From BOG-933 sp037147415 (GTDB lineage: Bacteria; Pseudomonadota; Alphaproteobacteria; Azospirillales; Azospirillaceae), in NCBI GenBank assembly GCA_037147415.1, contig JBAWVF010000193.1, positions 1 to 7,139 of the forward strand: 7,139 nucleotides of DNA. The letters run 5' to 3'. The position numbers were made by a program, and so were the translations under genes. The notes under the pieces are model-generated. The model ran no database searches. It worked only from the letters and a program-made list of their open reading frames with translations, and was not told where the DNA came from. Shown here piece by piece: positions 1-6,448 of the stretch. The first letter of the stretch is position 1, and each line of letters starts with the position of its first letter.

Positions 1-81
1 AAGTGCTCGAGAAATTTCGCCCCGCCAGGTGGGAATGATTTTCAGGCTCTGAGTTCGAAGTCGGGGTTAATATCGGTTAGG

Positions 82-2592
82 ATGATTAGAGTCGTGATGT
101 GCGGGGGCGAAAGACTGGAAGAGCGAGTCCCACTGGCGGCCAAAGCCAGCTTTGAAGGTGTGTGGGAATGGGATTTGCCGGTGGGAACCCTCACCGCGTC
201 GCAGCGTTTCCTTGTGCTGGTCGGACTTCCCGCATCCCCGCTTTATCAGATCGATGACTGGTTTTCCCGGGTCCATCCCGATGATTTACCGTGGCTGTTC
301 GCCTGCTTTGAAGGACAGGAAGGCAAAACCGAGCCTTTTTATATCGAGCACCGGGTTTCCGACGGCAATTGCGGTTGGCGCTGGCTGGCTTGTCGCGGCG
401 TCGCAAAATTGGGCGAGGACGGTTTGCCCGAGCGCATTGCCGGTATTGTTTCCGATAGCAGTGACGCCAAAGCGGCCGAGCAACGTTTTAAGCAAAGCGA
501 AGAACGCTATGCTCTGGCCGCGGCGGCCGCCAGCGACGGACTTTATGACTGGGACATCCTGACCGGCAAGATCGAGTATTCACCGCGCTGGAAGTCGATT
601 CTCGGCTTTGCGGCCGAGGACATTACCGATTCACCGTCGGAGTGGCTCGGCCGCGTGCTCAGCGATGACCTGATCTGGTTACAGGCAACCCTGGAGGAAC
701 AAGTCAGACCGAGCGGGGTGCCGCTGCCGTCCTTTACCATCGAATACCGGATTCGTGATGCCGGGAACGCCGTGCGCTGGATGGTTTGCCGGGGCATGGC
801 CGTGCGTGACGATTGCGGCAATGCCGTGCGCGTGATCGGTTCCCAATCGGATATCACCGACCGCAAGCTGGCCGAACAGCAATTGCGCCAAAGCGAAGAG
901 CGCTATGCTCTGGCCGCACGCGGTGCCAATGACGGATTGTGGGACTGGCGCCTCGATACCGGCGAGACTTATTTTTCGCCGCGCTGCATGTCGATGCTGG
1001 GCCAACCCGAAGTCGCCCTCATCGATAGTCCGCGCCGCTGGCTGCGCTGCGTCATGGCCGAGGATCGCCCCGGCCTGCTGCAAGCCCTGCACAGCCATCT
1101 GAGCGGCGACACCGGCCATCTGGCCCATGAGTTCCGGATGCGCCGGGCCGACTATACCATTGCCTGGTGCCTGACCCGGGGCATGGCCGTGCGCGACGGC
1201 AACGACCGCCCGGTCCGGATCGCCGGCTCGGTCACCGACATCACCGAGCGCAAAAAGGCGGAACTGCGCCTGCAATATAATGCCTTTCACGATGGTTTGA
1301 CCGGGTTGCCCAACCGTTCGCTCATGCTCGACCGCATCGGGCGGGCCATCGCCCGCTTGCAGAGCGGTGGTAAGCATTTTGCGGTTATCTTGCTCGACCT
1401 TGACCGTTTCAAGTCCGTCAATGACAGCCTGGGCACCAAGACCGGCGATCTGGTGCTGACCACCACCGCCGTTCGCTTGCTGCGGGAACGCCGCCCCAGC
1501 GATACCCTGGCCCGCCTAAGCGCCGACGAATTCGCCATATTGTTCGAGGATATTGAACCGGGCCTGGTCATGGCCGAAGCCCTGCGCGCCACCGAAGCGG
1601 TCAAGCGTCCTTATATTCTTGAAAATCATAATATCGTCTTTACCGCTTCGGCCGGCGTGGCGCTTAGCGTTTCCGGATACGACCGGGCGGAAGACATGCT
1701 GCGCGATGCCAGCCTGGCCATGGTTCGGGCCAAGACCGCCGGGCGGGCACGCATTGAATTGTTCGACGTTCGCTTGCGCGACCATGCCCTGAGCCGGGCA
1801 CGTACCGAGGCCGAACTGCGGCGGGCGCTGGAGGAAAACCAATTCGAACTTTACTATCAGCCGATCGTTGAGCTTGGCGGCGAGCGAATTGCCGGCGTCG
1901 AGGCCCTGATCCGCTGGCAGCATCCGGAACGCGGGTTGGTTCCTCCCATCGATTTTATTCCGTTGGCCGAAGAAACCGGGCTGATCGTCATGATCGGACG
2001 CTGGGCGCTGGAGCAGGCCGCCGCTCAATTGGTGGCTTGGCAGGCGACGTATCCGGGCTATGATAAGCTGTTCACCTGCGTCAATGTCGCGACCCGTCAG
2101 CTGCGCGACGACAACATGCTGACACGAGTGAAAGAAGTCTTAACCGCAACCGGTATTTCGCCCGCTTCGCTGAAGCTTGAAATTACCGAAAGCGAGTTGA
2201 TGACCGAGCAAAATGAAGCCGAGCCGACGATGCAGGCGATTCAGGCTTTAGGGGTTCGGTTCTCGATCGATGATTTCGGCACCGGTTATTCTTCGCTCAG
2301 TTACTTGCACCGAATGCCCGCCGACACGCTCAAGATCGACAAAAGCTTCGTTCAAGCGATCAGCGAGGGGCGGGAAAAGGCCGCGATTGTCGAACTCATC
2401 GTCCGCCTTGCCGGCCTGCTGCGCATGGATGTGGTTGCAGAAGGCATCGAAACCGAACAAGAGCGGCAATTCCTGCGCAGCCTCGGCTGCAAATACGGCC
2501 AAGGGTATTACTATGCCCGGCCGATGCCGGCCGACCGGCTCGGCATCCTGCTCGAACGGAAAAAGCCGCTGCCGGTTGCCGAAGAAACATAA
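82..2592 (+). CDS. PAS-PAS-PAS-GGDEF-EAL protein, probable c-di-GMP phosphodiesterase with degenerate GGDEF
   Basis: Predicted cytosolic protein of 836 residues with no membrane segment or signal peptide. Three PAS units lie at about 22-130, 143-265 and 276-392, each with a W-[ED/DW]-type start and a PAC-like end (SDITDRK, TDITERK). The GGDEF domain spans about 400-560. It keeps DGLTGLPNR (404-412), the metal-site stretch LDLDRFK (438-444) and ND (447-448), but the signature is S480-A-D-E-F484 instead of GGDEF. The RxxD inhibitory site R471-P-S-D474 sits exactly five residues before it. The EAL domain (about 577-826) has E607-A-L, N668, E700, D730-D731 in DDFGTGYSS, K751, E787 and Q807, the residues expected for metal binding and c-di-GMP hydrolysis. 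I infer phosphodiesterase activity with PAS-sensed control, and probably no cyclase activity. The start is uncertain: the frame is open to base 1, ATG at 82 has no clear Shine-Dalgarno, and GTG 94 or ATG 97 are alternatives. A weak -10-like TAATAT lies at 68-73. Confidence 0.93.
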   Translation: MIRVVMCGGERLEERVPLAAKASFEGVWEWDLPVGTLTASQRFLVLVGLPASPLYQIDDWFSRVHPDDLPWLFACFEGQEGKTEPFYIEHRVSDGNCGWRWLACRGVAKLGEDGLPERIAGIVSDSSDAKAAEQRFKQSEERYALAAAAASDGLYDWDILTGKIEYSPRWKSILGFAAEDITDSPSEWLGRVLSDDLIWLQATLEEQVRPSGVPLPSFTIEYRIRDAGNAVRWMVCRGMAVRDDCGNAVRVIGSQSDITDRKLAEQQLRQSEERYALAARGANDGLWDWRLDTGETYFSPRCMSMLGQPEVALIDSPRRWLRCVMAEDRPGLLQALHSHLSGDTGHLAHEFRMRRADYTIAWCLTRGMAVRDGNDRPVRIAGSVTDITERKKAELRLQYNAFHDGLTGLPNRSLMLDRIGRAIARLQSGGKHFAVILLDLDRFKSVNDSLGTKTGDLVLTTTAVRLLRERRPSDTLARLSADEFAILFEDIEPGLVMAEALRATEAVKRPYILENHNIVFTASAGVALSVSGYDRAEDMLRDASLAMVRAKTAGRARIELFDVRLRDHALSRARTEAELRRALEENQFELYYQPIVELGGERIAGVEALIRWQHPERGLVPPIDFIPLAEETGLIVMIGRWALEQAAAQLVAWQATYPGYDKLFTCVNVATRQLRDDNMLTRVKEVLTATGISPASLKLEITESELMTEQNEAEPTMQAIQALGVRFSIDDFGTGYSSLSYLHRMPADTLKIDKSFVQAISEGREKAAIVELIVRLAGLLRMDVVAEGIETEQERQFLRSLGCKYGQGYYYARPMPADRLGILLERKKPLPVAEET
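493..917 (+). repeat. Direct repeat of the PAS linker, copies 493-521 and 889-917
   Basis: Two 29-base copies differ at one position and lie 396 bases (132 codons) apart in the same reading frame. Both encode QSEERYALAA, the coiled-coil linker that opens the second and third PAS units. The flanks also match at the protein level (AEQRFKQSEERYA against AEQQLRQSEERYA). This indicates tandem duplication of a PAS-plus-linker module inside the gene. Confidence 0.85.
790..1197 (+). repeat. Direct repeat at the end of PAS2 and PAS3, copies 790-810 and 1177-1197
   Basis: A 21-base stretch occurs twice with one difference, 387 bases (129 codons) apart and in frame, encoding RGMAVRD in both copies. It lies in the C-terminal strands of PAS2 and PAS3 and supports the same module duplication as the linker repeat. 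The first PAS has only a diverged counterpart (CRGVAKLGEDG), so the PAS2/PAS3 duplication looks more recent or better conserved. Confidence 0.75.
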
Positions 2593-2599
2593 TCCATAG

Positions 2600-2605
2600 T
2601 TGACA
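2600..2605 (+). promoter_or_regulatory. Consensus-like -35 hexamer TTGACA without a convincing -10
   Basis: A perfect TTGACA occurs 8 bases after the stop of the EAL gene and 127 bases before the kinase start. At 16-18 bases spacing no good -10 hexamer follows (the sequence around 2622-2629 reads TCGACCAT), so a separate sigma-70-type kinase promoter here is only tentative. Co-transcription with the EAL gene is equally possible. Confidence 0.15.
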
Positions 2606-2716
2606 GACGGGGCGACTTGGTTCGACCATGTAACTTACGGCCGTCCGGCGGAACGCATGATGCCCGATCGCATCGACCTTAAGTCCGGTGCACCTTACCG
2701 CCATGGCCCTTTCTAA
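2600..2716 (+). CDS. Possible small ORF or leader peptide before the kinase (38 codons, TTG start)
   Basis: The gap between the two signalling genes contains an open frame that begins with TTG at 2600, just after an in-frame TAG at 2597, and ends at TAA 2714-2716. It reads through TWFDHVTYGRPAER and ends KSGAPYRHGPF. Internal ATG codons at 2657 and 2660 would give a 19- or 18-residue version, and a weak GCGGA-like sequence precedes 2657. The frame is the same as that of the downstream kinase, whose ATG lies 15 bases after the stop. The residue mix looks protein-like and G or C fills 24 of 38 third positions, but a frame this short can be open by chance. I do not recognise a family. It could be a regulatory leader, a real microprotein, the remnant of a longer N-terminus, or noise. 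Confidence 0.22.
   Translation: MTDGATWFDHVTYGRPAERMMPDRIDLKSGAPYRHGPF
2659..2694 (+). repeat. Small inverted repeats in the intergenic gap
   Basis: GATGC at 2659-2663 can pair with GCATC at 2670-2674 around a 6-base loop, and a perfect 8-base palindrome GGTGCACC lies at 2687-2694. The hexamer ACCTTA occurs at 2676-2681 and again at 2692-2697. No T-run follows, so this is not an intrinsic terminator. The palindrome could be a regulator half-site or chance. Confidence 0.25.
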
Positions 2717-2719
2717 GGG
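2707..2719 (+). promoter_or_regulatory. Hairpin overlapping the likely kinase Shine-Dalgarno
   Basis: CCCTT at 2707-2711 and AAGGG at 2715-2719 form a 5-base stem with a TCT loop. AAGGG is the only Shine-Dalgarno-like sequence before the kinase ATG at 2732, although its 12-base spacing is long. An alternative pairing of AAGG (2715-2718) with CCTT (2722-2725) would also mask it. The TAA stop of the small upstream frame (2714-2716) falls inside the hairpin, so ribosomes translating that frame would open it. The stem is short and this is inference. Confidence 0.25.
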
Positions 2720-2731
2720 TACCTTGTAGTT

Positions 2732-4678
2732 ATGGTTGGAGAGCTTTACGCATCCCTCGACGCGATCGCCGCGCATCGACGGCTTCCGAAACGGATTGCA
2801 CTGGTCGCCGTTGCGCCGGTTGCAGCGCTAGTCATCCTGGTTCCCTCTTTCCTTTATTATGCCGGCTATACGCCGCTTGTGGCTATGCTCGTGACTGTCG
2901 CTTGCCTGCTGGCCGGCGGCACAACCATTTACAGTTTTGTTGTTCGTCCATCACGGGTTCTTGACCGTTTGATTACCCGATTTGTTGCAACCGGCGACCA
3001 GCTGCGCCAGCGCAACGCCGAACTGGAACACGCTTTGTCCGAAGCCCACGATGCCCGCTCAATGGCCGAGCAGGCCGAAACAAAAGCGCGCGAACGGGAA
3101 AGCCGGCTTCAAGACATCGTCGAACTGTCGACCGACGGCTTTTGGGAATTCGACGAGGATTACTGTTTTCGTTATGATTCCCGGGCATTGCCCGGCTTGG
3201 ATATTGCCGCGGTCTTCGGGCGCATCCCCGGTGATTTGATCACCTCGGACCCGGTCAGCCGCGATAATTTCGACAAGCTGCACTATGCGCTATCGAACCG
3301 TTGGTCATTTCGGGATCTGGAGGTCCGCACCGGCGGCGAAAACGGCGAGGTGCGCGTTATTCTGGTCAGCGGCGTGCCCGTGTTCAACGAAGCGGGGGAC
3401 TGGAGCGGCTACCGCGGCGCGATCTCGGACATTACCGACCGCAAGGCCGCGGAAAATGCTTTGCGTGAAGCCAAGGAACAGGCCGAATCCGCATCGCGCG
3501 CCAAATCGGCTTTCCTTGCCATGATCAGCCATGAAATTCGCACTCCGTTGACCGGGGTCATCGGCATGCTCGATTTGCTGCTGACCACCGAGCTTGACGA
3601 AAACCAAATGGATTTTGGCAAAATCGCTTATGAATCCAGCGAGGGACTGCTGAACATCCTGAACGATATTCTTGACATGACCCGCCTGGAGGCTGGCGGT
3701 CTCAAAATAGAGTGCATCGACTGTGAGCCTTCGCGTATCGTCAACGACGTCGTGCGCGCCATGCGGCCGGAAGTCGACAAGAAGAAAATCGGTATGGCCA
3801 TCGTCATCGATGACACCGTGCCCGCCTATGTTTCAATGGATGCCTCCCGGGTACGCCAAATTCTGTTCAACCTGATCGCCAATGCCGTCAAATTCACCGA
3901 GGCCGGAGGCGTTACGGTCACCGTGTCCTGGCAACCGGACGAGGAAGTCCCCGCCCCCGGTCCCGGTCCCTACCAGCGCGGCCGGTTCAGCATCGTGATC
4001 AGCGACACCGGAATCGGCATTCCGCCCGAGGCGATGCAAAATCTGTTTACCCGCTTCATGCAAGCCGACAGCAGCTTGGCCCGCAAATATGGCGGTGTCG
4101 GTCTCGGTCTTGCCATCAGCAAAGAGTTATGCGAGTTGATGGGCGGTAAAATCGAGGTCTCCAGTACGCTCGGGGCCGGCAGCGATTTTAGATTTTATGT
4201 TCCTTGCAGCGCGATAGGACGGGTTGCCGGCTGGAATCCGGTGGCGGATCGCTATGCGGTTGCTTCACATGCGGTCGCCCCGGCGACGCCCAATGTTCTC
4301 GTGGTTGACGATAGTCCGGTTAATCAACACGTCATGTCGACGATTCTGCGTGATGCCGGCTACACCACCGATCTGGCATCAAGCGGCCGGGAAGCCATCG
4401 CCAAAGCGCTCGATAACTGGTTCGATCTGATCCTGATGGATGTACGCATGCCGGATATGGACGGCTATAGCGCAACCGCGGCGATTCGCGCCTTGCCGCC
4501 CCCGTTTTCTACCGTGCCGATTATCGCGGTCACCGCAGATGCGGTCACCGGCAGCCGTGAATGCGCCTTGGCCGCCGGAATGGACGACTACATTACCAAG
4601 CCGTTCAGTGCCCGCAACCTTCGGGAACTGGTTGACTCGGTGCTGGCCCGGCGCAAGCCCGAACGTGATGGGTTATAA
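2732..4678 (+). CDS. Hybrid histidine kinase (TM hairpin-PAS-HisKA-HATPase-REC)
   Basis: Predicted inner-membrane sensor kinase of 648 residues. A short basic N-terminus (HRRLPKR) leads into two hydrophobic helices at about 21-43 and 47-70 with only a few residues between, so there is no periplasmic sensor domain. A charged coiled coil (about 84-125) joins to one PAS domain (about 125-237, ending SDITDRK). HisKA has the phospho-acceptor H267 in SHEIRTPL. The ATPase shows an N-box with N384, DTGIGI with D425, and the glycine-rich GGVGLGLAIS (454-463). A proline-rich insert lies between N-box and D-box at about 402-416. The C-terminal receiver (about 520-640) has D526-D527, phospho-acceptor D570, T601 and K623, all intact. 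No HPt domain or separate response regulator is visible, so the phosphorelay partner must be elsewhere. ATG 2732 is the first start after an in-frame TAA at 2714. It may share a transcript with the EAL gene 139 bases upstream. Confidence 0.95.
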   Translation: MVGELYASLDAIAAHRRLPKRIALVAVAPVAALVILVPSFLYYAGYTPLVAMLVTVACLLAGGTTIYSFVVRPSRVLDRLITRFVATGDQLRQRNAELEHALSEAHDARSMAEQAETKARERESRLQDIVELSTDGFWEFDEDYCFRYDSRALPGLDIAAVFGRIPGDLITSDPVSRDNFDKLHYALSNRWSFRDLEVRTGGENGEVRVILVSGVPVFNEAGDWSGYRGAISDITDRKAAENALREAKEQAESASRAKSAFLAMISHEIRTPLTGVIGMLDLLLTTELDENQMDFGKIAYESSEGLLNILNDILDMTRLEAGGLKIECIDCEPSRIVNDVVRAMRPEVDKKKIGMAIVIDDTVPAYVSMDASRVRQILFNLIANAVKFTEAGGVTVTVSWQPDEEVPAPGPGPYQRGRFSIVISDTGIGIPPEAMQNLFTRFMQADSSLARKYGGVGLGLAISKELCELMGGKIEVSSTLGAGSDFRFYVPCSAIGRVAGWNPVADRYAVASHAVAPATPNVLVVDDSPVNQHVMSTILRDAGYTTDLASSGREAIAKALDNWFDLILMDVRMPDMDGYSATAAIRALPPPFSTVPIIAVTADAVTGSRECALAAGMDDYITKPFSARNLRELVDSVLARRKPERDGL

Positions 4679-4684
4679 TACCAA
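4679..4684. other. Convergent junction with 6 bases between stop codons
   Basis: The kinase stop TAA (4676-4678, + strand) and the antiporter stop TAA (4685-4687, - strand) are separated by only 6 bases. I find no GC-rich hairpin followed by a T-run in either direction near this point. Transcripts from the two sides therefore probably overlap at their 3' ends or are ended by Rho inside the opposing gene. Confidence 0.8.
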
Positions 4685-6448
4685 TTACATCCACTTCTTC
4701 TTAATTCGCTTCAACCAGTGCCGCTCGTCTTCGCCCCGAATACGGACCCCGACTTCCTTGATTTCAGTGCCGAGCATGTCGATCACGATCAAATCGACCG
4801 GCCCCATGCGTAAGTGATCGCCGCGACCGATGGTGGAGCCGATCCGCTTCCTCAACAATTGTGACACCGTCATGCCGGCCGAAACCGAGGGCATCGGAAT
4901 ATCGTAGGTCCGAGCCAACACCTCGACCAACGTCGCGCCATCGACGAAAAAGTCACCATGCTCGCGACGCAGCCAGACCGCCGTCGATTTGAAGCGGCGC
5001 GAGAAGAAGCGGTCAACCACCAGCGACAGCTCCGGCGGCGTCATCACCAGCACGACATCGCCGGCATGGAGACGATCCAGCACCCCGGTCGCCAGCACCA
5101 AGCCACTCCGAATCACGGCGACCACCCCCACACGCTCGGGCAGCGTCAGCTCGCTGAAGGCAAAGTCGGTGGCCCGGCTGTGCGGCCGGACCGTATAGGC
5201 AACCAGATCACGGTCGATCCGGTGCAGCATATCGAATTCAAGCTTTTCGGCCGCTTCCGGATTGGGCGCCAGCGCCAACCCGAGCCAGCGCGCCACCGTT
5301 GGTGCGGTCCAGCCCTGAAGCACCAACGACACCAGCACCACCACGAAGGCGACCTCGAAATAGATGTGCTGTTCGTCGATTCCGGCCAAGGCGGGAACCA
5401 GGGCCAGAAAAATCGGCACCGCGCCCCGCAGGCCCACCCACGAGACGAACAGTTGCTCTCTCCAACTGAAATGAAACGGCGCCAGCGAGAGCAGTACCGC
5501 AATCGGGCGGGCCGCGAAGATCAGCACCATGGCGACGCCCAGCGCCAGCCAGCCCTGCCCGGCCATGTGAAGCGGACTGACCATCAAACCGAGCATCAGG
5601 AACATCACGATCTGAGCCAGCCACATCAACCCGTCGAAAAAGCGGACGGTCAGGGTCCGGGCCCGAACCCGGGTGTTACCGAACACGATACCCGCGACAT
5701 ACATGGCAAGATAGCCGCTGCCGCCGACCAGCGCGGTTCCACTGAAGGTCAGCAGGCAGACCGCCAGGGCCAGAATCGGATAGAGGCCGCCGGCCAGTTC
5801 CAAACGATTGGTCAGTTGGGCCAAAGCCGAGCCGCCCGCCCAGCCCAGGATCAAACCAAGCCCCATTTGCGCGATGAAGTCGAGCAGCACGCTCGGCCAA
5901 AAGCCATGTCCACCGGCTTGCAGCAAACCGACGCAGGCCATGGTCAAAAAGATGCCGGTCGGATCATTGCCGACCGACTCGACCTCAAGCGTGGCGCGCA
6001 ACCGGTCACGCAACGTAATTCCGCTGCGCCCCAGCGCCATGAACACGGCGGGCGCATCGGTTCCGGCAACGATCGCCCCCATCAGGAATGCGTGCGGAAG
6101 ATCGATCCGAAACAGCCAGTGCACCCCCGCCGCCGTCACCCCGGCGGTCACCAGCACGCCCAGCGTCGCCAGAGTGAAAGCCGGCGCCCGGGCCGCACGC
6201 AAGGTGGAATAGGGCGTCCGCAACCCGCCATCGAACAGAATGATCGCCAGCGCGCAATTGCCGATCAGAAAGGAAAATTCGATATTGTCGAACCGGATAC
6301 CGCCCGGCCCGTCCTCTCCGGCCAACATGCCGAGCCCGAGAAAGGTGAGCAGCAACGGCGCCCCGACCCGACTCGAGAGCTGACCGACGATTATACTCGC
6401 AAACAGCAACAGCGAGCCGACCAGCAGTCCGACCAGGCCGGACGTCAC
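4685..6448 (-). CDS. nhaP2: K+/H+ antiporter, CPA1 NhaP2/CvrA type, with RCK_C and CorC/HlyC-like tail
   Basis: Predicted inner-membrane cation/proton exchanger of 587 residues, close to the length of E. coli CvrA (NhaP2, about 578). About 12-13 hydrophobic helices fill residues 4-385. CPA1 motifs are visible: GTDAPAVF with T130-D131, the transport-site ESVGNDP with N161-D162, and VGLRGAVP around R341. The cytosolic part has an RCK_C (TrkA-C) domain at about 405-485 and a CorC/HlyC-like transporter-associated domain at about 495-572, ending in a basic KRIKKKWM. Known NhaP2/CvrA proteins expel K+ (and sometimes Na+ or Rb+) in exchange for H+, and this tail probably gates transport in response to a ligand. 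The start is GTG at 6448, chosen because it overlaps the upstream exporter's stop (GTGA) and has GGAGGA six bases before it. It is translationally coupled to that exporter. Family is secure; cation specificity is inferred. Confidence 0.94.
   Translation of the reverse strand: MTSGLVGLLVGSLLLFASIIVGQLSSRVGAPLLLTFLGLGMLAGEDGPGGIRFDNIEFSFLIGNCALAIILFDGGLRTPYSTLRAARAPAFTLATLGVLVTAGVTAAGVHWLFRIDLPHAFLMGAIVAGTDAPAVFMALGRSGITLRDRLRATLEVESVGNDPTGIFLTMACVGLLQAGGHGFWPSVLLDFIAQMGLGLILGWAGGSALAQLTNRLELAGGLYPILALAVCLLTFSGTALVGGSGYLAMYVAGIVFGNTRVRARTLTVRFFDGLMWLAQIVMFLMLGLMVSPLHMAGQGWLALGVAMVLIFAARPIAVLLSLAPFHFSWREQLFVSWVGLRGAVPIFLALVPALAGIDEQHIYFEVAFVVVLVSLVLQGWTAPTVARWLGLALAPNPEAAEKLEFDMLHRIDRDLVAYTVRPHSRATDFAFSELTLPERVGVVAVIRSGLVLATGVLDRLHAGDVVLVMTPPELSLVVDRFFSRRFKSTAVWLRREHGDFFVDGATLVEVLARTYDIPMPSVSAGMTVSQLLRKRIGSTIGRGDHLRMGPVDLIVIDMLGTEIKEVGVRIRGEDERHWLKRIKKKWM

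Noticed and set aside
679..1377. 232-codon open frame on the - strand inside the EAL gene
   Set aside because: It lies antisense to well-supported PAS and GGDEF coding sequence and has no recognisable domain or ribosome binding site.
2610..2640. tRNA-like GGTTCGACC (T-arm-like) in the intergenic gap
   Set aside because: Flanking bases do not form a T-stem, and there are no acceptor, D or anticodon arms.
2396..2776. 126-codon - strand frame covering the gap between the two signalling genes
   Set aside because: Most of it is antisense to the EAL C-terminus and kinase N-terminus. No family resemblance or start signal; it looks like chance.
4674..4679. Perfect TATAAT at the end of the kinase gene
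   Set aside because: No -35 element at proper spacing (the nearest TTGACT, 4632-4637, is 36 bases away) and no extended -10 TG. It is formed by the last Leu codon and the stop codon.
5653..5670. Near-perfect 18-base palindrome of GGG/CCC-rich sequence inside the antiporter gene
   Set aside because: It encodes an ordinary VRART stretch in GC-rich DNA and no T-run follows. Such palindromes are common by chance here.
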